Positions 18,478-27,442 of a stretch of DNA of 64,000 bases are shown here, piece by piece. Location of the stretch: NCBI GenBank assembly GCA_018262795.1, contig JADFDM010000001.1:62001-126000 (forward strand), written 5' to 3'. Within the stretch, counting starts at the first letter, position 1. The number at the start of each line of letters is the position of its first letter. Under the pieces are notes generated by a model. The model did no database searches and was not told the DNA's origin. It worked only from the letters and a program-made list of their open reading frames with translations. The translations under genes and the position numbers were made by a program. Origin of the DNA: Sphingobacteriales bacterium (GTDB lineage: Bacteria; Bacteroidota; Bacteroidia; Chitinophagales; LD1).

Positions 18478-19302
18478 ATGGATACCCAATTACACAAGGA
18501 TTTACTGACCAAAGCGTTCCACATCAAGAAACGCTTTCTCGGCATGTACAAAGCCGCCAATGCCGGTCATGTAGGTTCTTCGCTCAGCGTGGCCGAACTG
18601 CTCACCTTTGTTCGCTTTGGGTGGATGAAAGATTCAGATGAAATGATTCTTTCAAAAGGCCATGCAGCAGCTTCCCTTTATGCGGTTTTGGCGGAGGAAG
18701 GAATACTCAGCAGTGAAGACATTGATTCCTTTTATAAAAACAATACTTATTTAGCCGCACACCCTCCGGTGAACAAAGTGAAGAGAATTCCATTTGCCAC
18801 CGGTAGTTTAGGTCATGGGCTTTCGCTCGCAGCAGGCTTTGGAATAGCCAATAAATTAAAGAAAAGCGATAAGCGAATTTTCTGTATCACCTCCGATGGA
18901 GAGTTGAACGAAGGCTCTACTTGGGAAGCCGCTTTATTTGTTGCTCAACATCAACTGACCAACGTGGTTTGGCTGATTGACCGCAATCGTTTACAGGGGT
19001 ACGGAAGGACTGAAGAGGTGATGAAACTGGAACCATTAGCAGATAAAATAGGTGCATTTGGTTTTGAGGTGATTGAAGCTGACGGACACGATTTTACTTC
19101 TTTAGAAAGTTCAAAATTTACCACTCAAAGTTCAAAGCGCCCAGTTGCTATTATTTGCAATACCACTAAGGGATATGGTTGGAAGACATACGAGGATAAG
19201 GTAGATTGCCACTATCTGCCATTGAAGGATGAACAGTATGATTTAGTATTGGACGAATTGGAGAGAGGGTTTGAGTTGAGTAAATCCGTAAATATCCCAT
19301 GA
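18478..19302 (+). CDS. Transketolase, N-terminal subunit
   Basis: A 274-residue chain carrying the thiamine diphosphate pyrophosphate-binding half of transketolase. Motifs are GHVGSSLSVAELL near residue 25, ILSKGHAAASLYA near 60, GSLGHGLSLAAG near 103 and the metal/ThDP motif SDGELNEGSTWEA near 139. ATG at 18478 is preferred to the in-frame TTG at 18466. The stop overlaps the start of the C-terminal subunit by four bases (ATGA), implying tight coupling. Split transketolases of this kind often sit in sugar-biosynthesis loci, as here. Confidence 0.93.
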   Translation: MDTQLHKDLLTKAFHIKKRFLGMYKAANAGHVGSSLSVAELLTFVRFGWMKDSDEMILSKGHAAASLYAVLAEEGILSSEDIDSFYKNNTYLAAHPPVNKVKRIPFATGSLGHGLSLAAGFGIANKLKKSDKRIFCITSDGELNEGSTWEAALFVAQHQLTNVVWLIDRNRLQGYGRTEEVMKLEPLADKIGAFGFEVIEADGHDFTSLESSKFTTQSSKRPVAIICNTTKGYGWKTYEDKVDCHYLPLKDEQYDLVLDELERGFELSKSVNIP

Positions 19303-20195
19303 GAGTAGAATTTGCTCAAGCCATCATAAATGCCTTTGACCGGACTGCTAATCTCGCCTTCATCACAGGCGACCTCGGATATATGGCTCTGGAAAAGGTA
19401 CAAGAAAAGTTCGGAGAGCGCTTTATTAATGCCGGAGTAGCGGAACAGAATATGATAACGGTGGCTGCCGCTATGGCACACGAAGGATTTCTTCCCTGGG
19501 TTTACAGCATTTCTCCTTTTGTAACCCTTCGCCCTTACGAGCAAATTCGCAATGACGTATGCCTGCACCATTTACCGGTAAAATTAGTAGGCAATGGTGG
19601 TGGATATGGCTACGGTATTATGGGGGCTACGCATCACAACATCGAGGATATTGGGGCGATGCGCATTTTGCCAAACATGAAAGTGTACGTCCCTTTCACT
19701 GCATCGGATGTAGCGCAAGCGATGGCGCAAATGATAATTGATGACAGTCCGAACTATCTGCGGCTGAACATGGGGGCGAAAATCAGTAATGAGGTTTCTC
19801 CATTTTCCGCTTGGCGAAAAATAAAAAACGGCACTAAAGGAGTAGTGGTAGGCACCGGGCCGGTGATGGAGAACCTTCTGAATATGAGCATTGCAGGTGA
19901 CCTCGAAGTTTGGGTGCTCAGTATTTTCCCGATCATCGAATTACCCGAAGAATTAATCCGTTCTATTAATGTTTCTAAGAAACTTATTACAGTAGAAGAG
20001 CATCGAGGTGAATGTGGCTTGCGGGAAACGCTTTCCTATCATTTAATGAATGAACTTACTACTTCTATCAAAATGCTTTCACTGGCAGCAGCGGGTTATC
20101 CGAGTGGCCGATACGGCAACCAGAAATGGCATCAAGAAGAAAATAATCTAGCTGGCAAAGGACTATCCGATGCGCTGCAACACTTTATCGGTTAA
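19299..20195 (+). CDS. Transketolase, C-terminal subunit
   Basis: A 298-residue chain with the pyrimidine-binding half of transketolase (AFITGDLGYMALEKVQ near residue 25, catalytic Glu in NAGVAEQNM near 48) and the C-terminal domain (VVVGTGPVMENLL near 185, VEEHRGECGL near 233). Together with the preceding gene it makes one functional two-carbon transfer enzyme of about 570 residues, shorter than the usual 660. Whether the acceptor is a central pentose phosphate or an unusual sugar cannot be read from sequence; the neighbours suggest the latter. Confidence 0.93.
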   Translation: MRVEFAQAIINAFDRTANLAFITGDLGYMALEKVQEKFGERFINAGVAEQNMITVAAAMAHEGFLPWVYSISPFVTLRPYEQIRNDVCLHHLPVKLVGNGGGYGYGIMGATHHNIEDIGAMRILPNMKVYVPFTASDVAQAMAQMIIDDSPNYLRLNMGAKISNEVSPFSAWRKIKNGTKGVVVGTGPVMENLLNMSIAGDLEVWVLSIFPIIELPEELIRSINVSKKLITVEEHRGECGLRETLSYHLMNELTTSIKMLSLAAAGYPSGRYGNQKWHQEENNLAGKGLSDALQHFIG

Positions 20196-20261
20196 GCACT
20201 TCCTTTGCCTCGTTCCGCTTTACATGCTGTCGGGTGTTATCTTTTTTAGCATATTTACACC

Positions 20262-22193
20262 GTGACCTTAGAGGAAAAAATACAGGCCGAAGTTCTGAAA
20301 TTAGAAGGGCCTATTGTGATTTTTGGTGCCGGTGGATTTATCGGGGCAAACTTAGTTCGTCAGTTGCTTTGTTACCGACAAGATGTGTTTGCTGTGACCA
20401 GCAAGCCTTTTGTTCCTTGGCGCTTAGACGACCTTCCTTCTCATCATATTTTGCATTGCAACATCATTAAGAAAGATCAGGTAGAGGCGATTTTTAAAGA
20501 GCATCGCTTTAAAACCATTTTTGACTTGGCCGCGTATGGGGCTTACAGCAAACAGGGCGATGTAGAACTGATTTATGAAACCAATTTTATTGGCTTGCTT
20601 CACTTGCTCGAAATCAGTTCTCAGTTTGCTATCAAAGCATTTGTACATGCCGGCAGTTCTTCGGAGTATGGGTTGAATGCCGCAGCACCCAAAGAAGATG
20701 CCCCTTTAGTACCCAATTCGCACTATGCTGTGACCAAGGCCGGAGCCGCCAGCATGATTAAGTTTTACGGAACTATTAAGGAGATGCCCGTAATGAACAT
20801 TCGCTACTACTCTGTTTTCGGGCCGTATGAAGAACCTGACCGATTAGTCCCTGTGCTGATAGATCGCGGTATGAAAGGGGAATACCCTCCCTTAGTGCAG
20901 CCGGATATTTCACGCGATTTCGTTTTTGTAGAAGATGCTGTGTATGCTACTCTTTTATGCGCCAACAATATTCAACAAATCAAAGGGCAATCACTAAATA
21001 TAGCCAGTGGTGAAAAAACTACTATTCGCGATATTGCCTCAACCATTAAAGATATATTTAAGATAAATGCCGATCCTGAATGGGGCGATTTCCCAAACCG
21101 CAAATGGGATTTAAAGGAATGGTATGGCGATGCTTCGCTGGTTAAGCAACTGACCGGCTGGCAAAATGAAACTTCTTTAAAAGAGGGATTAGTGAAGACT
21201 TACGAATGGCAGAAAAGCTACTCGAAGCCACTGTATGAAAAGAAGTTGATTCAGGATAAAATTCGCCACAAGCTAAGTGCAGTGATAGCGTGCTATAAAG
21301 ATGAGCAGGCAATTCCTTTCATGCACAAAAGGCTGACCGATACTTTTACTAAAATCGGTGTGGATTATGAAATCATTTTCGTAAATGATTGTTCGCCCGA
21401 TAACACCAACGAGGTGTTGCAGAAATTGGTAAACGAAGATGACCATGTCATTGCCATCGAACATTCTCGCAATTTTGGCTCTCAATCCGCATTTCTTTCC
21501 GGTATGGAAATCTCCACCGGTGATGGGGTGATTTTATTGGATGGTGATTTGCAGGATCCGCCTGAGTTGATTGAAGAATTTTACAAAAAATATCAGGAAG
21601 GCTTTGATGTGGTGTATGGCCGCAGAGTGGCCCGTGAAGGCAATCAAACATTAGCCTCTTTCTACAAAATATTTTACCGCTTGTTTCGCAGTGTGAGTTA
21701 TGTGCCCATTCCTTTAGATGCCGGTGATTTTAGTTTAATGGATCGCAAAGTGGTGGATGAGTTGGTGAAACTTCCGGAAACAGATCAGTTTATGCGCGGC
21801 TTGCGAGCATGGGTAGGTTTCAAACAAACTGGAGTGGACTATGTGCGACCCGAAAGAATGTTTGGGGTCACCACTAATAGCATGCGCAAGAACCTTTCAT
21901 GGGCGCGCAAGGCAATCTTTAGTTTTAGTTTTGTTCCCTTGGAATTGATGACCTACCTCGGCTGGTCATTGACGGCTTTCTCATTTCTGGCAATCATCCT
22001 TCAAATCATTATGTATTTTGTAATGCCCGGAAATCCTCAAGGAGTTACTACCATTATTGTGCTCATACTTTTTTTTGGCGGCTTGCAAATGCTGGGTATT
22101 TCGGTGCTGGGAGAGTACCAGGCAAAAATTTTGGAGGAGAGTAAGCGGAGGCCAAAGTTTATTCGCAGAAATATTTACAGAAAGAATTACTAA
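20262..22193 (+). CDS. Fusion of NAD-dependent sugar epimerase/dehydratase and GT2 glycosyltransferase
   Basis: One uninterrupted 643-residue frame with two enzymes. Residues about 15-325 are an extended short-chain dehydrogenase: Rossmann motif GAGGFIGAN (22-30) and catalytic Tyr155/Lys159 in SHYAVTKAG. Residues about 335-643 are a GT2 glycosyltransferase of the ArnC/DPM1 type: LSAVIACYKDEQA near 337, VNDCSPDNT near 373, metal site LLDGDLQDPPE near 425, then two membrane helices (about 560-590 and 595-620). The start is GTG at 20262. The fusion suggests that one protein makes a modified nucleotide sugar and passes it to a lipid carrier. The substrate is unknown. It follows the split transketolase by 66 bases. 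Confidence 0.9.
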   Translation: MTLEEKIQAEVLKLEGPIVIFGAGGFIGANLVRQLLCYRQDVFAVTSKPFVPWRLDDLPSHHILHCNIIKKDQVEAIFKEHRFKTIFDLAAYGAYSKQGDVELIYETNFIGLLHLLEISSQFAIKAFVHAGSSSEYGLNAAAPKEDAPLVPNSHYAVTKAGAASMIKFYGTIKEMPVMNIRYYSVFGPYEEPDRLVPVLIDRGMKGEYPPLVQPDISRDFVFVEDAVYATLLCANNIQQIKGQSLNIASGEKTTIRDIASTIKDIFKINADPEWGDFPNRKWDLKEWYGDASLVKQLTGWQNETSLKEGLVKTYEWQKSYSKPLYEKKLIQDKIRHKLSAVIACYKDEQAIPFMHKRLTDTFTKIGVDYEIIFVNDCSPDNTNEVLQKLVNEDDHVIAIEHSRNFGSQSAFLSGMEISTGDGVILLDGDLQDPPELIEEFYKKYQEGFDVVYGRRVAREGNQTLASFYKIFYRLFRSVSYVPIPLDAGDFSLMDRKVVDELVKLPETDQFMRGLRAWVGFKQTGVDYVRPERMFGVTTNSMRKNLSWARKAIFSFSFVPLELMTYLGWSLTAFSFLAIILQIIMYFVMPGNPQGVTTIIVLILFFGGLQMLGISVLGEYQAKILEESKRRPKFIRRNIYRKNY

Positions 22194-22346
22194 GCGCGGA
22201 ATTACTATTCAACCGCATGAACGAAACTCGTTTGAAAAAAGGTACAAAGAATTTTCTCATGGTCTTTGCATTAATGATAAAAGAAAACACAAGTAAGAAA
22301 ATCCAATTACTCTTCAAACACTAATTCATAAATCGCAATCAAATAA

Positions 22347-23084
22347 ATGGAAGGCTTTCGTCCCGTCAATCATACTCCCCCGACTTCGTTCACCGGCAAG
22401 ATTAAGTTTTACGGCAGAATGTTTTTAGATCTGCAAATCTTCACCATTTATCGGGATGTGAAAAGAGAGATTCCCCACTATACGGGAGATGTGTTAGACA
22501 TCGGCTGTGGTCAATCTCCGTATCGTTTTTTACTGTCTTCAAAAAACACACAGTATTTTGGAATTGATATAGTAGATGCCGATAAATTTGATTACAGCAA
22601 TTCAGATATTACCGCTTTTAACGGAGAGGATATTCCTTTTGAAGAGGAGAAGTTTAACGGGGTGATTTGTACCGAAGTGTTGGAACATGTGCAGCACTAT
22701 CAAAAATTAATTGATGAGATGTACCGGGTAATGAAGCCCGGGGCGAAAGGTATTGTAACGATCCCCTGGAGCGCTCGCTATCATTACATTCCGTACGATT
22801 ATTTCCGGTACACTCCGAGCAGCCTTAAAACCATGTTCAGTCGTTTCAGCGTGGCAAAGATTCGTCCGCGCGGCAGCGATATTTCAAACATTGCCAACAA
22901 GCTCATTGTATTGTGGTTCAGAAATCTTTTCCCGAACCAATCATGGAAATGGATTTTACTACCGGTATGGATTATGTTTTCTCCTTTACTGGCCGCAACG
23001 GTTTTGACGGCTCATTTATCAATTTGGGTGGGTGCAGGCAGCACCGATGATCCCTTGGGATACACCATTATTTTAAAAAAATAA
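22347..23084 (+). CDS. Class I SAM-dependent methyltransferase
   Basis: A 245-residue protein with a Rossmann methyltransferase core: motif I DVLDIGCGQSPY near residue 47, then FGIDIVDADK and the post-motif II segment VICTEVLEHVQHYQKLIDEM near 108. A hydrophobic stretch near the C-terminus (about 207-230) may associate with the membrane. In this locus a glycan- or lipid-linked sugar methylation role is plausible but unproven. Confidence 0.85.
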   Translation: MEGFRPVNHTPPTSFTGKIKFYGRMFLDLQIFTIYRDVKREIPHYTGDVLDIGCGQSPYRFLLSSKNTQYFGIDIVDADKFDYSNSDITAFNGEDIPFEEEKFNGVICTEVLEHVQHYQKLIDEMYRVMKPGAKGIVTIPWSARYHYIPYDYFRYTPSSLKTMFSRFSVAKIRPRGSDISNIANKLIVLWFRNLFPNQSWKWILLPVWIMFSPLLAATVLTAHLSIWVGAGSTDDPLGYTIILKK

Positions 23085-23117
23085 ATAAATGTTCTCTTCA
23101 TCAGAGTAGGGTGCAGT

Positions 23118-23825
23118 ATGGGAAATATAAAAGACGATAGAGGATATAATCAAGTGTGGGGCGACAGCAGAGCCACCCGCATCCGAGCGGAACGCAGAGG
23201 AGATTACATGATTTCGCAAATGGAGATTCTGCCTTCGCGAAGCATCATGGAGATAGGCTGCGGCAAGGGAAGTAACGCCTTTTATCTGGCACAAAAAACC
23301 GGAATGCAGGTGCTGGGTACAGACCTCTGCGTTCCGTTTATTGAAGATGCGAAATCAAGATTTCAGATGTCTAATCTTCGTTTCGATGTGCTTGATTTCA
23401 ACAAAGCAGAACAGTTTAAAGGAGAGCAGTTTGACTATATTATCGGCAACGGTATTCTTCATCACTTATATCATCATCTCGATGAAGCATTTGTGAATAT
23501 GCACGGGCTGTTAAAAGAAAACGGGAAGATTATTTTTTTGGAACCGAACTTGTGCAACCCCTATGTGTACCTCATTTTCTCCTATGAAACGCTCCGTAAA
23601 AAGGCTCATTTAGAACCGGATGAAATGGCTTTTACCAAAAATTTCGCCACTGAAAAGTTGCAAAACGCGGGATATAAAAATATTAAGGTGGAGTATCGCG
23701 ATTTTCTATTACCGGGCATTCCCGATTGGCTCATTTCGCCATCGGTGGTGATCGGTGCTGTTCTCGAAAAAATTCCAATGATTAACAAGGTGAGTCAATC
23801 TATTTTTATTTCCGCTTCCAAATAA
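23118..23825 (+). CDS. Class I SAM-dependent methyltransferase
   Basis: A 235-residue methyltransferase with motif I SIMEIGCGKGSNAFYLAQ near residue 39, GTDLC near 66 and the YIIGNGILHHLYHH segment near 111. It resembles UbiE/COQ5-like small-molecule methyltransferases in the core only. It lies 33 bases after another methyltransferase gene, and its stop codon overlaps the A-run of an opposing terminator. Confidence 0.85.
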   Translation: MGNIKDDRGYNQVWGDSRATRIRAERRGDYMISQMEILPSRSIMEIGCGKGSNAFYLAQKTGMQVLGTDLCVPFIEDAKSRFQMSNLRFDVLDFNKAEQFKGEQFDYIIGNGILHHLYHHLDEAFVNMHGLLKENGKIIFLEPNLCNPYVYLIFSYETLRKKAHLEPDEMAFTKNFATEKLQNAGYKNIKVEYRDFLLPGIPDWLISPSVVIGAVLEKIPMINKVSQSIFISASK

Positions 23826-23854
23826 AAAAAGGGCAACAACTTTCGCTGTTGCCC
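23824..23854 (-). terminator. Strong minus-strand terminator with no annotated gene upstream
   Basis: Perfect 8-bp GC-rich stem (23831-23838 with 23847-23854), eight-base loop, followed on the minus strand by seven T residues. On the plus strand there is no T-run, so it is oriented to stop minus-strand transcription. The only minus-strand reading frame just before it is the 22-codon ORF at 23862-23930. Confidence 0.75.
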
Positions 23855-23861
23855 GCGCTAC

Positions 23862-23930
23862 TTACATACCCTCTTTCGGTGGCATATAAGTAAGGTTTGG
23901 CACCGGGGGTAAAGTTAGTATAGTTTCCAT
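23862..23930 (-). CDS. Candidate 22-residue peptide gene
   Basis: Minus-strand ATG-to-TAA frame of 22 codons, proline-rich: it begins METILTLPPVP and ends PPKEGM. Its stop lies eight bases before a strong rho-independent terminator (23824-23854), the normal layout of a short gene. A TATAAATTTTG stretch just upstream resembles a -7 box with one extra base; no -33 element is at the correct spacing. It is too short for coding statistics; the alternatives are a small non-coding RNA or chance. Confidence 0.35.
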   Translation of the reverse strand: METILTLPPVPNLTYMPPKEGM

Positions 23931-23980
23931 CTTTTTAAATGAGGTAATCTCTTCCTATTTTACCCGCTCAAAATTTATAC

Positions 23981-25966
23981 ATGGCAAAGCAAAGTGGTAA
24001 GGCAACCGCAAAAGCAGATAAGAAACCGGAACCGAAAAAGATAGTGGTACTCACCCCGCTCATACCGGAACCATTAGCAAAGAAAATTTTCATAGCACTT
24101 GCGGCAGCCTTGCTCTTATTGATGACGACCATCAGCCATCAATACGGCATTTCGGGCGATGAGAACTTTCACCGAATGTACGGCCACCACATTGTGAACT
24201 TCTATAAAACTTTTGGTCAAGATCGCACCGCAGCCTCTGAAGTGGGAGCCGACTCATTGATGGTTTTCTACGGAGGTTTGTTTGACGGCTCTTCTGCCGC
24301 TATTTCAGAGGCTCTTCCATCGGTTAATGAATGGAATATTCGCCATTTTATCAATTCGGTTTACGGTTGGATTGCCATACTATGTGCCGCCTTGGTAGCG
24401 GTTGAAATTGGTGGATGGCAGGCGGGCATCATTGTGCTGTTGTTTATGTCCTTATCCCCGCGATTTTTTGGCGAAAGTATGAACAACCCCAAAGACATTA
24501 CAATGGCTACCGGCTATATGATTGCCTATGTTTTTATAATCCGCTTTCTGAAACAGTTGCCTAAGCCTTCACTTAAAACCACGCTTGCTTTGGGTGCTTC
24601 CATAGGTATTGCGATGGGTATTCGAATCGGAGGCTTGCTTTTAATCCCCTACACCTTTCTGTTTTATGGTTTAGCGATGATTTCTATTTATGGCTTGGGA
24701 ACGCTGTTGGATTTTTCAAAGTTTAAAGAAAATGTTTGGCCCAGTTTCCGATATGTGTTGCTGGCTTCAGTTTTTGGCTATTGCCTGAGTTTGATTTTTT
24801 GGCCTTATGCACTTGTTGACCCAATTTCTCACCCGCTGAAGGCACTCACCATTGCTTCGCAATTTCCTGCTCAAATAAGAATTCTGTTCGATGGGCAGCA
24901 AATCATGAGCACCGAAGTTCCCTGGTTCTACGAACCTAAGTGGATTCTCATTTCCACTCCTTTATTCGGATTGTTAGGATTGATTGTGTCTCTTGTACTC
25001 CCCTCTGTTTACAAGAAAGAAAATAAGGCGCTGTATATCGGTTTCTTGTATTTTACTATTCTCTTTCCATTAGGGTATATCATCTACAAAAAATCAGTGC
25101 TTTACGATGGTATGCGCCACGTTTATTTTGTGTATCCGAGTATCATCATCTTAGCCGGACTTACTTTTAATTACCTGATTAACCGCTTTGAAAAAAATAT
25201 GAAATATGCTGTGGTGACTCTTATGCTGCTGCTGATGGCGCTACCCGCCCGCTGGATGTTTGCCAACCATCCCAATGAATATGTTTACTTCAATGAGATA
25301 GAGGGAGGAATTAAAAAGGCATGGGGAAATTATGAATTGGATTACTATATGAATTCGGTCAAACAGTGTGCTGATTGGCTAAAGGCAAACGAAACGCTGA
25401 AACGCAAGAACGGGCAAAAGACCACCATTTATACCAATGCAGTAGCCCCGTGTAATTTTTATTTTATGGAAGACAGTTCAACTACTGGAGTGGGGTATGT
25501 CAGTTATCGCAATCGCTGCGCTGTAGATGCTGACTATCTTATTCTCTACAATCGTTTTGTAGATAGAGATTTATTGTTGAACGGATGCTATCCTCCCGAA
25601 CAAACAGTTCATACGATTACTGCCGATGATGTTCCGCTGGCTTGTGTAGTAAAGAAGGAAGATAAAAGTGACTATCTGGCGATTGAAGCTATTAAGAAAA
25701 ATGATTTTGCAACGGCCCTTCAATTATTAGAGCCTTATTGTGCTAAGTACCCTAAAAATGATGTCGCTTTAATGAATCTGGGGTTGGCCTATTTGCAGAC
25801 GGCACAGACGGAGCCATCGAACGTGCAGAAGGGGATGAATGCCTTGAACGCATCCTTGGCATTGAACAAGGAAAACCCAAATGCCATTTATTATCTGAGT
25901 GCTGCTTATGATATGATTGGCAATAAAAGTCAGGCGCAATACCTGCGCAGCTTAATCGGCCAATAG
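23981..25966 (+). CDS. GT39-type membrane glycosyltransferase with C-terminal TPR region
   Basis: A 661-residue protein. After a Lys-rich cytoplasmic start there is one membrane helix (35-50), then an outer loop carrying the acidic pair D60-E61 in ISGDENFHRMY, the place and type of the catalytic aspartate of ArnT/PMT family GT-C enzymes. About nine further helices follow up to residue 435, then a soluble domain (about 450-555) and two tetratricopeptide-like repeats (about 565-655; LMNLGLAYLQT and AIYYLSAAYDMIG). It probably transfers a sugar from a polyprenyl phosphate to protein or glycan on the outer side of the inner membrane. Its stop abuts the stop of the opposing decarboxylase gene with no spacer. 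Confidence 0.82.
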   Translation: MAKQSGKATAKADKKPEPKKIVVLTPLIPEPLAKKIFIALAAALLLLMTTISHQYGISGDENFHRMYGHHIVNFYKTFGQDRTAASEVGADSLMVFYGGLFDGSSAAISEALPSVNEWNIRHFINSVYGWIAILCAALVAVEIGGWQAGIIVLLFMSLSPRFFGESMNNPKDITMATGYMIAYVFIIRFLKQLPKPSLKTTLALGASIGIAMGIRIGGLLLIPYTFLFYGLAMISIYGLGTLLDFSKFKENVWPSFRYVLLASVFGYCLSLIFWPYALVDPISHPLKALTIASQFPAQIRILFDGQQIMSTEVPWFYEPKWILISTPLFGLLGLIVSLVLPSVYKKENKALYIGFLYFTILFPLGYIIYKKSVLYDGMRHVYFVYPSIIILAGLTFNYLINRFEKNMKYAVVTLMLLLMALPARWMFANHPNEYVYFNEIEGGIKKAWGNYELDYYMNSVKQCADWLKANETLKRKNGQKTTIYTNAVAPCNFYFMEDSSTTGVGYVSYRNRCAVDADYLILYNRFVDRDLLLNGCYPPEQTVHTITADDVPLACVVKKEDKSDYLAIEAIKKNDFATALQLLEPYCAKYPKNDVALMNLGLAYLQTAQTEPSNVQKGMNALNASLALNKENPNAIYYLSAAYDMIGNKSQAQYLRSLIGQ

Positions 25967-27361
25967 TTAGTATCCCAGAATTTTGAGCATACTTTCGGCA
26001 GTTTGTTCCTCGGCAAATACTCGAAAAGTAAGTTCATTCTTCTTTTTTTCATCCACTAAAATGTGTGGAGGCGAAGGCAGCAAGCAGTGCTTAATTCCCC
26101 CGTAACCGCTCAAGGTATCTTGATAGGCTCCGGTATTAAAAAAACCCACAAATAATTTTTCACCCGGTTTTATTTTGGGCAGATACACCTGATTGATGTG
26201 CTCATCCGAATTATAGAAATCGCCTACATCGCAGGTAATGCCTCCAAGATTAACGTGATGATATTCATTCTCCCACTTATTTAGTGGAAGCATGATAAAC
26301 CGTTGCGACAATCCCCAAATATCCGGCAAGCTATTCATCAGCGAGCCATCCAGCATATACCAAGTTTCGCGATCATTCTGCCGTTTTATTCCAAGTACCG
26401 AAAAGAGAACGGCTCCGCTTTCGCCTACGGTAAAGGTGCCAAACTCAGTAAATATATCCGGCTCATCTACTCCTTCAGCATTGCAGGTAGTTTTCAGTTG
26501 CGTCACAATTTCATTGATCATGTATTCATAATCAAAATCGAAGGTGAGAGAGTGTTTGATGGGCATTCCGCCTCCTAAATTGATGGTGGTTAAATCGGGG
26601 CAAATCTTTTTAAGGTCGCAATACACATCCAGCGCTTTGTGAAATTCAGTCCAGTAATAGTTTACATCCTTGATGCCGGTATCAATAAAGAAGTGAAGCA
26701 TCTTTAGTTTAAAGTTCGGATTGCGAGCCAACTTCTGCTGATAAAAGGGAACAATATCATTATACCGAACGCCCAGCCGCGAAGTGTAAAATTCATACTT
26801 GGGTTCTTCCTCCGCAGCAATTCTGATACCTATATTCATCGGCTTAGGGGGCGTTCCATACTTCTCTAATTCATCCAGATTGTCCAGGATGGGAATAATG
26901 TTTTGATATCCGCTGGCCGATGCTTCCAATATTTTATCAATGTAGGCCTGAGTTTTAAATCCGTTGCAGATGATGTAGTTCTCCTTCTTGATTTTCTTTT
27001 TCTCTTCTAATTTTTTAATGAGATCAAAATCAAAGGCAGAGGAAGTTTCCATGTGCACTTTGTTTTTCAGTGCTTCCTCCACTACAAAACTGAAATGAGA
27101 ACTCTTTGTGCAGTAGCAATAGTGATAGTCGCCCCGGTAATCATTATTGGCCATGGCCGAATTAAATAGCCTACGTGCCTTTTGTATCTGCTGACCAATT
27201 TTTGGCAGATACGTGATTCGTAGAGGAGTGCCGTACTTTTCCACTATTTCCATTAAAGGAAGATCATTCCAAAAAAGAAACCCTTTTTCCTCCTTAAAAT
27301 CGCGCTGCGGAAAATCGAAAGACTGAGTAATCAGTTCGCGGTATTTTTGTCTTTTGGCCAT
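25967..27361 (-). CDS. PLP-dependent arginine decarboxylase-like enzyme
   Basis: A 464-residue fold-type III (alanine racemase-like) decarboxylase. The PLP lysine is in HYCYCTKSSHF near residue 86; TINLGGGMPIKH near 245 is the phosphate-binding glycine loop; YQDTLSGYGGIKHC near 415 belongs to the C-terminal domain. It most resembles the compact Bacteroidota arginine decarboxylases that make agmatine for polyamine synthesis; SpeA of enterics is much longer, and diaminopimelate or carboxynorspermidine decarboxylase activity is an alternative. No agmatinase gene is adjacent. It is divergent from argS across an 81-base gap. Confidence 0.82.
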   Translation of the reverse strand: MAKRQKYRELITQSFDFPQRDFKEEKGFLFWNDLPLMEIVEKYGTPLRITYLPKIGQQIQKARRLFNSAMANNDYRGDYHYCYCTKSSHFSFVVEEALKNKVHMETSSAFDFDLIKKLEEKKKIKKENYIICNGFKTQAYIDKILEASASGYQNIIPILDNLDELEKYGTPPKPMNIGIRIAAEEEPKYEFYTSRLGVRYNDIVPFYQQKLARNPNFKLKMLHFFIDTGIKDVNYYWTEFHKALDVYCDLKKICPDLTTINLGGGMPIKHSLTFDFDYEYMINEIVTQLKTTCNAEGVDEPDIFTEFGTFTVGESGAVLFSVLGIKRQNDRETWYMLDGSLMNSLPDIWGLSQRFIMLPLNKWENEYHHVNLGGITCDVGDFYNSDEHINQVYLPKIKPGEKLFVGFFNTGAYQDTLSGYGGIKHCLLPSPPHILVDEKKKNELTFRVFAEEQTAESMLKILGY

Positions 27362-27363
27362 GC

Positions 27364-27394
27364 TTTGTAAAAGTTGTTTGCGAAAGTATATTTT
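27364..27394 (+). promoter_or_regulatory. Promoter of argS
   Basis: TTTG (27364-27367), 19-base spacer, TATATTTT (27387-27394), one base off TAnnTTTG. It lies 49 bases before the argS start, in the divergent gap with the decarboxylase gene. Confidence 0.5.
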
Positions 27395-27442
27395 TAGCCG
27401 CAGTTATTTTTTGTAAAGAAGGGAGAATTATCAGAGATAAAA

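Noticed and set aside
20262-22193. Possible frameshift or assembly join making the epimerase-glycosyltransferase fusion
   Set aside because: The frame is continuous through a plausible linker with both domains intact and no sign of a disrupted start site for the second domain.
22217-22324. 35-codon plus-strand frame between the fusion gene and the first methyltransferase
   Set aside because: Lysine-rich product of AT-rich DNA, no promoter, terminator or family resemblance; chance is the simplest explanation.
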